From NCBI GenBank assembly GCA_016935875.1, contig JAFGQD010000170.1, positions 1 through 10,365 on the forward strand: a DNA stretch of 10,365 nucleotides, read 5' to 3'. Origin of the DNA: Deltaproteobacteria bacterium. Lineage in GTDB: Bacteria > Desulfobacterota > Syntrophia > Syntrophales > UBA2210. Of this stretch, positions 1 through 5,975 are shown one piece after another (position 1 is the first letter of the stretch; every line of letters begins with the position of its first letter). A program made the position numbers and the translations under genes. Under the pieces are notes generated by a model. That model ran no database searches. It was not told the DNA's origin and saw nothing but the letters and a program-made list of their open reading frames with translations.

Positions 1-92
1 ATACCGGAACCGATAATGATAAGATCGTAGGCGTCATCGCCGGAATAATTCGACTGTATCTCCTCTTTCATCAGTTTTATCTTGTGTGTCAT
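1..92 (-). CDS. N-terminus of a dinucleotide-binding (probably FAD) oxidoreductase, cut by the window edge
   Basis: Reading the minus strand from an ATG at 92-90 gives 30 codons before the window ends. The peptide ends in DLIIIGSG, the first beta strand and start of the GxGxxG loop of a Rossmann fold, as found at the N-terminus of FAD-dependent oxidoreductases. About 20 residues with a KIKLMKEEIQ segment precede the strand, so there is a short N-terminal extension. The gene lies 35 bases downstream of the dicluster ferredoxin gene on the same strand, so the two are probably co-transcribed, with the flavoprotein exchanging electrons with the ferredoxin (inference). Its ribosome binding site is a run of nine G preceded by nine A. 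The flavin assignment rests on the first half of one motif only; an NAD-binding enzyme is possible. Confidence 0.6.
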   Translation of the reverse strand, partial: MTHKIKLMKEEIQSNYSGDDAYDLIIIGSG

Positions 93-94
93 GC

Positions 95-113
95 TCCCCC
101 CCCCTTTTTTTTT
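95..113 (-). promoter_or_regulatory. A9G9 tract acting as ribosome binding site of the oxidoreductase gene
   Basis: On the minus strand nine A (113-105) run directly into nine G (104-96), then AGC and the ATG at 92-90. The G run is the only Shine-Dalgarno-like sequence there and is at a usable distance. Both runs are homopolymers prone to slippage. Confidence 0.55.
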
Positions 114-127
114 GATAAAGTCTTTTT

Positions 128-1174
128 CTAAGCCTTGTATCTCAGCGCAAGAAATTCCGAAACATCCGGTGGGCGCTTTGCACCCTCCCGTTGAATGAGG
201 CCAATGGCTTCGGTCGGACAGGTGGGGGCACACACTCCGCATCCAATACAGAGATCGCCGTTTACCACTGCGAGATCGTTATCACTTACTTCTATCGCAT
301 CCACCGGGCATCTATCAACACAGGTGCCGCAACCGGCGCAGATATCACCATCTGACTGCGACACATAGCTCGATGATGAAAGCACCTGGAGTCCCATGTG
401 CTTTTTCGTCTGAAGGAAGACACAGCAGCAACTGCAACAGTTGCATATCGTAGAGGTCGGGCCCTCAAGATTGTCGCAGACATGAACGAGGCCTTCCTCA
501 TCAGCCTGTGTCAGTATCTCCAGGGCCTCTTCTTTGGTTATCTCCCGTGCCATGCCCTGTTCGACGATATAGCGGCCCATACTTCCGAAATGGAGACAGT
601 TTTCAAGGGTGTGGTCGCATCCTTTGCCGTTGTATCGCATGATCTGACGGCAGGGGCAGTGTCCGACGGCCAGGTATGATGCCTCGTCAAGTTTTGACTT
701 GATTATATCGAAGGGGAGTATCTCGGATTCATCCTTGAGGGATTCGGAGACAGGAATTACTCTGACCGCAGGCGTACCCCGCGCCAGTTCCTCACCAAAG
801 GCTTCCTCTCTGTACTTGAGCCAGAGTGGAGCAAGATTGCGGGTCGTGTCGGTAGCCTTGCCCGCCCAGTATGGGGTCTCCGCGAATCCTACCAAAACGG
901 GGAGAAGACTGTATACCCTTTCCCTTCCGGGCTTCTGCATGGTAAAAACTGTCCCCCGTTTAGCCATGCGATCCAGAATTCCGCCCAGAGAGCCTGTCTC
1001 ATCAGGGAACAGCTCTTTTAATTCTGCCAGCGTTTTGTGTTCCATCGGGAGCCGGACCGCAATTTTCGCCTCTTCGCCCGGGAAAAGTTCCTTGAGTATC
1101 TCGATACCCGACGGTGATATGGGGACTCCGATTATCACGCCACTGTCCAGACGCTTTGCCAATTCTTCGTACAT
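128..1174 (-). CDS. Cysteine-rich 2x[4Fe-4S] ferredoxin-domain protein with an N-terminal winged-helix-like region
   Basis: A 348-residue cytoplasmic redox protein; no signal peptide or membrane segment is seen. The C-terminus carries two ferredoxin motifs: C279, C282, C285, C289-P and C309, C312, C315, C319-P, each of the CxxCxxCxxxCP type, expected to bind two [4Fe-4S] clusters. Before them is an unusual cysteine field: HCPCR (C173, C175), C186, C193, C233, then C244, C246, C247, C249, C250 and C251 in a CNCCSCCC block, which may hold a further cluster. Residues about 40-95 read like a winged helix (K/R-rich, with MAKRGTVF followed by a turn). The start at 1174 is preceded by a nine-G tract five bases away. 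The next gene on this strand, 35 bases on, is an oxidoreductase, which suggests an electron-transfer pair. I recognise the domain types but not a characterised protein; the electron donor and acceptor are unknown. Confidence 0.85.
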   Translation of the reverse strand: MYEELAKRLDSGVIIGVPISPSGIEILKELFPGEEAKIAVRLPMEHKTLAELKELFPDETGSLGGILDRMAKRGTVFTMQKPGRERVYSLLPVLVGFAETPYWAGKATDTTRNLAPLWLKYREEAFGEELARGTPAVRVIPVSESLKDESEILPFDIIKSKLDEASYLAVGHCPCRQIMRYNGKGCDHTLENCLHFGSMGRYIVEQGMAREITKEEALEILTQADEEGLVHVCDNLEGPTSTICNCCSCCCVFLQTKKHMGLQVLSSSSYVSQSDGDICAGCGTCVDRCPVDAIEVSDNDLAVVNGDLCIGCGVCAPTCPTEAIGLIQREGAKRPPDVSEFLALRYKA

Positions 1175-1179
1175 ATTTA

Positions 1180-1195
1180 CCCCCCCCCTTTTTTT
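1180..1195 (-). promoter_or_regulatory. A7G9 tract acting as ribosome binding site of the dicluster ferredoxin gene
   Basis: On the minus strand seven A (1195-1189) precede nine G (1188-1180), followed by a five-base TA-rich spacer and ATG at 1174-1172. No other Shine-Dalgarno sequence is present, so the homopolymer must serve. The layout closely matches the tract before the next gene in the same transcript. Confidence 0.55.
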
Positions 1196-1305
1196 AATAG
1201 TTATATAAAAACCTTCGTCGAATTCAGGACCTCAAAACAGAATCAAAAATGAAACGGTAATGATTCCGGAGTGGCGCAAGTCTTTCACCGAACCCCTCTT
1301 TGTTT

Positions 1306-2091
1306 TTAGGTGGATGAGAAGACAGGCCTTCTTTTCTCCACAAAAGCGTTCAGGCCCTCCTTCCCATCGCTGTGACTGACGCATTTGCCGAGCAGTCTTC
1401 TTTCTGCTTCGAGCTGGGCCTCCAGGGAGGTATTGAATGAATCATTGAGCAGTCGCTTGGATACGCCGAATGATTGCATGGATTTTTGTGACAGGGTGTC
1501 CAACATCGAGAGGGCTTCTTCGAAGGCCTTCCCGTCTTCCACAACTTTCGTGACCAGTCCCCACCCAAGAGCCTGCTCGGAACCGATCTTTTCATCAAAT
1601 GCCGCGATCTCAAGGGCGCGGGCAAGTCCTACCAGCCTCGGCAGAGTAAATGTGCCGCCCCCATCGATGCACAGCCCATTCGATGTGTATGCCTGAAGTA
1701 AGAAAGCGGATTTTTCCATGACACGAAAGTCACAGGCCAATGCAAGCGAAAACCCGGCACCCGCGGCAGCGCCATGGAGCGCGCCTACAACCGGTTTTCC
1801 CATCCGCTTGATTTCGGCTACAGCAAGATGGAGTTGGCCGGCTAATGTGTGAAACGCGGCTAAGGGCCCTTCAGGAAATTGCACCCCCCATTTGAGGTCG
1901 CCGCCGGCACAAAAAGCCTTGCCTTTGCCGGCCAGCACGATACCTTTCACTTGATCATCGGTTGCCAATCTTGTAAGGACTTCGGCGAGACTCGAAATCA
2001 TTTCTAGATTAAACGCGTTGTATGTTTCGGGGCGATCAAGCAGCACTTCAGCAATTTTTCCATGACGTTGTACATCGATGAATTTTCCCAT
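1306..2091 (-). CDS. Enoyl-CoA hydratase/isomerase (crotonase) family protein, PaaG/isomerase-like active site
   Basis: A 261-residue crotonase-fold enzyme acting on an acyl-CoA thioester. The CoA/oxyanion-hole region is GKAFCAGGDLKW (57-68), and the second oxyanion element is the GAAAGAGFSLALACD stretch (107-121). Aligned by eye to rat hydratase, the two catalytic glutamates (E144, E164) are replaced by S115 and Y135. An aspartate, D143 in CIDGGGT, sits where PaaG-type isomerases have their catalytic aspartate (LVPDSGGTW). Double-bond isomerisation therefore looks more likely than hydration (inference). The ATG at 2091 is chosen because a strong GGGAGGA site lies six to eight bases upstream and the length fits the family. 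A TTG at 2193, overlapping the stop of the regulator gene, would add 34 residues with no family likeness. It lies downstream of the GlxA-type regulator on the same strand, followed 131 bases later by the ferredoxin gene. Confidence 0.87.
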   Translation of the reverse strand: MGKFIDVQRHGKIAEVLLDRPETYNAFNLEMISSLAEVLTRLATDDQVKGIVLAGKGKAFCAGGDLKWGVQFPEGPLAAFHTLAGQLHLAVAEIKRMGKPVVGALHGAAAGAGFSLALACDFRVMEKSAFLLQAYTSNGLCIDGGGTFTLPRLVGLARALEIAAFDEKIGSEQALGWGLVTKVVEDGKAFEEALSMLDTLSQKSMQSFGVSKRLLNDSFNTSLEAQLEAERRLLGKCVSHSDGKEGLNAFVEKRRPVFSST

Positions 2092-2152
2092 TCCTTTTCC
2101 TCCCGTTACACATTGTATGGCGCCATCAGGGGCACCGTGCCGCATTTTTACA

Positions 2153-2169
2153 GCCTTAAACGTTAAGGC
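2153..2169. repeat. Perfect inverted repeat GCCTTAA-ACG-TTAAGGC between the regulator and crotonase genes
   Basis: Two seven-base arms (2153-2159 and 2163-2169) separated by ACG form a near-palindrome in the gap between the regulator stop and the crotonase ATG. No T-run follows on either strand, so it does not look like an intrinsic terminator. It could be an operator or an mRNA hairpin. Confidence 0.4.
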
Positions 2170-2189
2170 ATCTGTCTGGCAGATCTGTA

Positions 2190-3170
2190 TCAAACGCTCC
2201 TTCTGAATTTTTTCCGATACTCTCTGGGGAGAAGGCCCGTCTGTTTCTCAAATATCTTTCTGAAGAACTGACTGTCCTCATAACCCACGATGTAAGAGAT
2301 CTCGTCGAAGGTCTTATCGGTTGTTTCGAGAAATTCCCGTGCTCGTTCTATCCGTACCCGCTGCAGGTAAAACAGCGGGGTATCGCCTGTTGCCGATTTA
2401 AATCTGCGCTCGAACGTTCTTCTGCTCATGCCGGTTTCTTGAGCGACAGTGTCGATGGAAATGGTATTCGAATAATTGTTTTCTATCCATCTCTGGGCAT
2501 GTAGAATCCCGTCATCGTGATGGTCGCGCTGAAAGTCAAATACCGTATAGGGAAGCTGTGTTGTGCGTCCCAGATCATGAAGCAGTGATTTTGAACATTC
2601 AACGGCGACTGTATGCCCGCAGTATTTTTCTATCAGGTAAAAGGAGAGGTCGAAGCAGGAATTTGCCGCTCCCGAACAAAATATGGTGCCTTCGTCGGTA
2701 ATCACTCGTTCAGGTCTCAGATCTACTTGGGGATATCTTCGCATAAACTCCTGAGCATACGCCCAGTGAGTTGTGGCCGATTTTCCATCGAGCAGGCCGG
2801 TCTCCGCTAAAAGAAACGCGCCGGTACAGACGCTCGCGATGTGCGTTCCTCTCCGGAAGTGGCGTGTAATCCATGGAACAGCCGCTTTATGCTTATACAG
2901 TGTCCTTTCAATGTCACCGACAATTGCGGAGACCAGAATGAGGTCGGTTTGATCCACGTCATCGATTGAGCGGTGGGGTTGTAACATGAGACCGTTCAGG
3001 CAGGTTACAGGTTTGCCATCTACGGTAACGATTTCGACCTGAAAGTACGGCTCCGGTCTTTCGCCGCGGATATAGTTCCAGAAGATCCCCGCGAGACTGA
3101 AGACGTCCATGGGACCCGTTACGGTCGTTGCTGCGATATTGTTCAATGCGAGGAGCGTAATCTTTTTCAT
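2190..3170 (-). CDS. GlxA-family transcriptional regulator (DJ-1/PfpI domain plus AraC-type HTH)
   Basis: A 326-residue DNA-binding regulator. Residues 1-185 form a DJ-1/PfpI (glutamine amidotransferase-like) sensor domain, with the nucleophile-elbow cysteine at C115 in SVCTGAFLLAETGLL, a THW at 134-136 and a CSGAANSC loop near 165-172, as is usual in GlxA-type proteins. Residues about 225-322 are the AraC/XylS double helix-turn-helix: the first has SIDTVAQETGMSRRTFERRF, and the second ends in the typical GYEDSQFFRKIFEKQTG and PREYR pattern. Length is normal for the family. The ATG at 3170 gives the expected MKKITLLAL first beta strand; its Shine-Dalgarno (GGGGA) is modest. It is divergent from the SnoaL-like gene and upstream of the crotonase, so it may control one or both (inference). 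The ligand is unknown. Confidence 0.92.
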   Translation of the reverse strand: MKKITLLALNNIAATTVTGPMDVFSLAGIFWNYIRGERPEPYFQVEIVTVDGKPVTCLNGLMLQPHRSIDDVDQTDLILVSAIVGDIERTLYKHKAAVPWITRHFRRGTHIASVCTGAFLLAETGLLDGKSATTHWAYAQEFMRRYPQVDLRPERVITDEGTIFCSGAANSCFDLSFYLIEKYCGHTVAVECSKSLLHDLGRTTQLPYTVFDFQRDHHDDGILHAQRWIENNYSNTISIDTVAQETGMSRRTFERRFKSATGDTPLFYLQRVRIERAREFLETTDKTFDEISYIVGYEDSQFFRKIFEKQTGLLPREYRKKFRRSV

Positions 3171-3213
3171 GGCATCATGTCCCCGAATGACGATATCGAA
3201 TTACTATTTGTCG

Positions 3214-3242
3214 TTTATGCCACTGTGAAGCGGGGTTTTCAA
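3214..3242 (-). promoter_or_regulatory. Probable sigma70 promoter of the GlxA-family regulator gene
   Basis: On the minus strand TTGAAA (3242-3237) and CATAAA (3219-3214) are separated by exactly 17 bases, which would start transcription near 3207, about 37 bases before the ATG. The -35 box overlaps the region where a promoter for the divergent gene should lie; a lone GATAAT on the plus strand at 3245-3250 has no convincing -35 partner. Confidence 0.5.
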
Positions 3243-3285
3243 GTGATAATAGTATCTGAACGAAAAATAAATAAGGAGGATCCCT

Positions 3286-3666
3286 ATGAACGAGAAACAG
3301 CTCATGAAAATGACAGAGATGACACTCGAGGCGTGGAACAATCAGGATGTAGAGGCCGTACTCGCGCGCTACACGGAAGACTGTATGTACCGGGACCCGA
3401 ATACCGGGGGCGCGATCAGGGGACGCGATGCCTTTGGCCGCTACCTGACAAAGCTGTTCGAGCAATGGAAGATGACCTGGTCGATGCGTGAGGCATTCTT
3501 ACTCGAGGGCGGAGACGGTTGCGCGTTTCTGTGGCATGCGACGCTGACGCCCGCCTCGGGAGGTGAAACATTCGAAATCGACGGAATGGATCTCGTTATC
3601 GTGAAGGGAGATAAACTGCATCGAAATGAGGTGTATTTTGATCGGATGAGTTTATTTGGCACATAA
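3286..3666 (+). CDS. SnoaL/NTF2-like small domain protein
   Basis: A 126-residue cytoplasmic protein with the cone-shaped alpha+beta-barrel signature of the SnoaL/NTF2-like superfamily: an opening helix containing AWNNQDVEAVLARYTEDCMYRDP, then IRGRDAFGRYLTKLF, and a string of beta strands ending in DLVIVKGDKLHRNEVYFDRMSLF. Members are small-molecule isomerases, cyclases or hydrolases, or mere binding proteins, so the substrate cannot be given. The start is secure: TAAGGAGGATC lies a few bases before the ATG. It is transcribed away from the GlxA-like regulator with 115 bases between the starts, the classic arrangement of a regulator and its target. The acyl-CoA dehydrogenase gene follows 210 bases later but has its own promoter. 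Confidence 0.8.
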   Translation: MNEKQLMKMTEMTLEAWNNQDVEAVLARYTEDCMYRDPNTGGAIRGRDAFGRYLTKLFEQWKMTWSMREAFLLEGGDGCAFLWHATLTPASGGETFEIDGMDLVIVKGDKLHRNEVYFDRMSLFGT

Positions 3667-3779
3667 TGTAACGGTATCACTTTTTCATATTTCCTAAAAA
3701 AGCGTCCCGTGAAAAGCGCGTGCTTGTAGACGGACAGATGTGCGATTCGTTTTCTCCTGATGTATTGGACACAATTTCA

Positions 3780-3808
3780 TTGACACTCAGGACCGTTCTT
3801 CTTATACT
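3780..3808 (+). promoter_or_regulatory. Strong sigma70 promoter of the acyl-CoA dehydrogenase gene
   Basis: TTGACA (3780-3785, perfect -35) and TATACT (3803-3808, five of six -10 bases) are separated by exactly 17 bases. Transcription would start near 3815, giving a leader of about 60 bases. The gene can therefore be expressed separately from the SnoaL-like gene upstream. Confidence 0.7.
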
Positions 3809-3863
3809 TTTTGTGATCAATAGAATACGTGTATCAAATATCAAAAAAATCAGGGGCATGCGA

Positions 3864-3871
3864 GGGGGGGG
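3864..3871 (+). promoter_or_regulatory. G8 tract in the ribosome binding site of the acyl-CoA dehydrogenase gene
   Basis: GAGGGGGGGG ends five bases before the ATG at 3877 and decides that start over an upstream in-frame one at 3829, whose 16 extra residues match nothing in the family. It is the third start in the window with a G-run as Shine-Dalgarno. Confidence 0.6.
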
Positions 3872-3876
3872 ATGAT

Positions 3877-5154
3877 ATGTACGATTTTTTGCTGAAGCCG
3901 GAAGAACGGGCCCTCAGGGACGAGGTAAGAACGTTCGTGAGGGAGGAAATCACCAGCGATTTTCTGAGGAAGATGGATAAGGATGAGATAATCTATCCCA
4001 GGGAGTTCGTGGAAAAGCTGGCAAAACACAATCTGCGGGGCATCCGTTTTCCCAAAAAATACGGGGGAAGGGGGATGAGCTGGGTAGCCGACGTGGCCGC
4101 CACGGAGGAGATAGGGTGCCTCGGAATGGCCCTCGGCTGCGCCTTTGTCATGCCTTCCATTGTGGGGGAGGCCCTTGATAAATTTGGCACGGAGGATCAG
4201 AAAGAAAAATATCTCAGGCCCTATATCGAGGGGAAACTGGTCGCGGCCGAGGCCCTGACGGAACCGCGGGGAGGGTCTGATTTTTTCGGTGCCACTACCA
4301 AGGCGGTCCTCGAGGGTGATCACTTTATCCTGAACGGCCAGAAGCGTTTTGTGGTGGGAGCAGAAGGCTCTGATTTTTTTCTCGTCTATTGCAAGACAAA
4401 TTTTGATCCTGATGCCCACAAATACGGGAAGATAAGTCTCCTCATCGTTGATGATGGTCCCGGTGTTGAAACCGAGTATCATTACGGGCTTCTGGGCTGT
4501 AAGGGGGGAGGAACGGGCCGGCTGGTCTTCAGGGATGTCAAGGTTCCGAAGGAGAATATTGTGGGGGAACTCCACGGGGGAGCGCTCTGTTTCAATCAGA
4601 TGATGATCCCCGAGAGGATAACTTCGGCCTCCGGCTGTCTCGGTGTTTGGGGAGCCCTCGATCTTGCCGTGAGATATTCGAACAGGCGGGCCGCCTTCGG
4701 GAAACTGATCAAGAAATTTCAGGCGGTAAACTTCATGGTGGCCGATTCCATAACCCAGCTCGATGCGGCCAGGGGACTGACCTATATGGCGGCCCGTGCC
4801 GTGGATGAAAACTATCCAAATATGCGGCGCATCGTGAGTGAGGCAAAGCGCTTTACCACCGAGGCGGCATGGAGTATCGTCAATAATGCCATGCAGGTCA
4901 TGGGAGGTATCGGGTATACCGACGTCTATCCCGTGGAGCGGGCACTGAGGGATTTGAGACTTGCCCTTATATGGACGGGCACGAGTGAGATCATGAATCT
5001 CATGATACAGCATGAATATTACGATGAGGTGCTGAATCAGCCCTACGACAGGAGAAAAATGGAACAGGATGCCATGAACCCCGACGAGAGCGAACGGTGC
5101 TTCAACGATGAAGACATGTGGGCCGTCCATGAGGGTAGGACCGAAAAGCAGTAA
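3877..5154 (+). CDS. Acyl-CoA dehydrogenase with the catalytic glutamate in the isovaleryl/long-chain-type position
   Basis: A 425-residue FAD flavoenzyme that desaturates an acyl-CoA at C2-C3, passing electrons to an electron-transfer protein. Family marks in order: an N-terminal helical domain; EALTEPRGGSD (125-135), the FAD/substrate loop; a beta domain; RAAFGKLIKKFQAV (271-284); VMGGIGYTDVYPVERALRD (341-359); and the C-terminal WTGTSEIMNL (366-375). In medium-chain enzymes the catalytic base is the glutamate of YEGT; here that place is T367. By eye-alignment E246 in PERITSASGCLG falls on the base of isovaleryl-CoA dehydrogenase (LERLVLAGGPLG), so the enzyme is probably active with the alternative geometry. 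A polar, acidic tail of about 40 residues follows the catalytic region. The substrate is not predictable from sequence alone. It has its own promoter and lies beside crotonase and ferredoxin genes, consistent with acyl-CoA oxidation in an anaerobe. Confidence 0.92.
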   Translation: MYDFLLKPEERALRDEVRTFVREEITSDFLRKMDKDEIIYPREFVEKLAKHNLRGIRFPKKYGGRGMSWVADVAATEEIGCLGMALGCAFVMPSIVGEALDKFGTEDQKEKYLRPYIEGKLVAAEALTEPRGGSDFFGATTKAVLEGDHFILNGQKRFVVGAEGSDFFLVYCKTNFDPDAHKYGKISLLIVDDGPGVETEYHYGLLGCKGGGTGRLVFRDVKVPKENIVGELHGGALCFNQMMIPERITSASGCLGVWGALDLAVRYSNRRAAFGKLIKKFQAVNFMVADSITQLDAARGLTYMAARAVDENYPNMRRIVSEAKRFTTEAAWSIVNNAMQVMGGIGYTDVYPVERALRDLRLALIWTGTSEIMNLMIQHEYYDEVLNQPYDRRKMEQDAMNPDESERCFNDEDMWAVHEGRTEKQ

Positions 5155-5182
5155 AGACATGGGGCGAACACAACTCCGAGTC

Positions 5183-5226
5183 ATCAGGAAAAAGCTGTAA
5201 GGAGATCTGTGCTCATCTGTCCTGAT
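5183..5226 (+). repeat. Imperfect stem-loop downstream of the acyl-CoA dehydrogenase gene
   Basis: ATCAGGA (5183-5189) is complementary to TCCTGAT (5220-5226), and inside it AGAT (5203-5206) pairs with ATCT (5215-5218). It lies in the convergent gap and may be a 3' mRNA structure. No T-run follows immediately. Confidence 0.25.
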
Positions 5227-5248
5227 TCGAGGGCTGGTCGTATTTTGC

Positions 5249-5270
5249 GAAGCGGGGCTTCTTATTTTAT
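5249..5270 (+). terminator. Small candidate intrinsic terminator of the acyl-CoA dehydrogenase transcript
   Basis: GAAGC (5249-5253) and GCTTC (5257-5261) form a five-base stem with a GGG loop, followed by TTATTTTAT. It overlaps the stop codon of the convergent ATPase gene. The stem is short, so efficiency is doubtful; on the minus strand no T-run follows. Confidence 0.35.
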
Positions 5271-5945
5271 GAGCATGCTGGATGCGTCCAGTGCCAGTGG
5301 AGACAGGCCTGAGATCGGCCCCTTCAGTGGCTGTATATGGATGTCTGTTCCCACCGGCTGGAGCCGTAGCGCCACATCAAACAGGTCTTCTACGTCCAGA
5401 AGCGGGACCGGAATACTGTTCAAAGGAGTTTCTTCATGACGATGGGTATGCACGCTGAACCATGTGCTGAATGACTGCTCCTCGGCAAGTTTCTTCAAAT
5501 CCACAAGATATTCCCTTATTGATTCGTCGAATTTGAGCCCGTCAATAATTACCATGTCAGGGTGAAATATGTCCTGTCCGGTAAGATCCGCGAGCCTTTC
5601 CTTGAGCCTCGGCACGCTGAAACCCGCTACCCTGAAGGTCATGATAAATCTGTGAGGAAGCAGGGTTTCCCAGAGCTGGCCTGCCTGTTCAAAGGCGTAA
5701 CGCTGCGCCAGAAGGTTGAACAATTCCTTATACCATAGGGTGATCTTGTCAACAGGATCATTCAGACTTATGTGCAGGACGTTTTTATCTCTCAGCATTG
5801 CGTTAAGAGCAAGCTGGACAAGAAGAGCGGTTTTGCCTACGCCGGCCCGTGAAAGAACAGCTCCGAATGTACCCTTTGCGATAATGTCCGTTGCATCTCC
5901 CTCAAGTCCGAGGGGATGTTTGATAGCGAAATCGTTTTTTACCAT
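5262..5945 (-). CDS. P-loop ATPase of RecA/KaiC/DnaB-like type, function unknown
   Basis: A 227-residue soluble protein with a Walker A loop SRAGVGKTALLVQLA (32-46) that departs from the strict pattern only in its first residue (S32 instead of A/G), and a Walker B strand DMVIIDGL (130-137). Before Walker B is a basic stretch (residues about 99-120, with RFIMTF and PRLKERLADL), and after it TWFSVHTHRHEE (161-172), placed like the strand and loop after Walker B in RecA-fold ATPases. The single compact core with no obvious second domain looks like a one-domain RecA/KaiC relative, but I do not recognise a characterised homologue. The ATG at 5945 has CAGGAG eight bases upstream. It starts 30 bases after the EF-G stop on the same strand with no promoter or terminator visible between, so it is very probably the second gene of the EF-G operon. 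Any role in translation is only inferred from that. Confidence 0.8.
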   Translation of the reverse strand: MVKNDFAIKHPLGLEGDATDIIAKGTFGAVLSRAGVGKTALLVQLALNAMLRDKNVLHISLNDPVDKITLWYKELFNLLAQRYAFEQAGQLWETLLPHRFIMTFRVAGFSVPRLKERLADLTGQDIFHPDMVIIDGLKFDESIREYLVDLKKLAEEQSFSTWFSVHTHRHEETPLNSIPVPLLDVEDLFDVALRLQPVGTDIHIQPLKGPISGLSPLALDASSMLIK

Positions 5946-5975
5946 TGTTATGCTCCTGTATCTTCCATTTGGCCT

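Noticed and set aside
699..1208. 169-codon open frame on the plus strand
   Set aside because: Antisense to the dicluster ferredoxin gene, serine-rich, low-complexity shadow.
2092..2193. N-terminal extension of the crotonase from a TTG at 2193, overlapping the regulator's stop
   Set aside because: AAGGAG lies only three bases before this TTG, which is too close. The added 34 residues match nothing in crotonases, and the ATG at 2091 has an excellent GGGAGGA site.
3694..3726. Possible terminator after the SnoaL-like gene (AAGC-GCGT-GCTT)
   Set aside because: Only four pairs and no T-run follows, so it is not supported.
3850..5184. Long open frame of 444 codons on the minus strand
   Set aside because: It is antisense to the acyl-CoA dehydrogenase, whose domains and active-site residues are clear. 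The peptide is H/P/G-rich without recognisable domains, which is typical of an antisense frame in a GC-rich gene.
5209..5439. 76-codon frame from GTG with AAGGAG four bases upstream
   Set aside because: Most of it is antisense to the 3' end of the ATPase gene and the peptide shows no domain; the Shine-Dalgarno is probably chance. Not fully excluded as a small protein.
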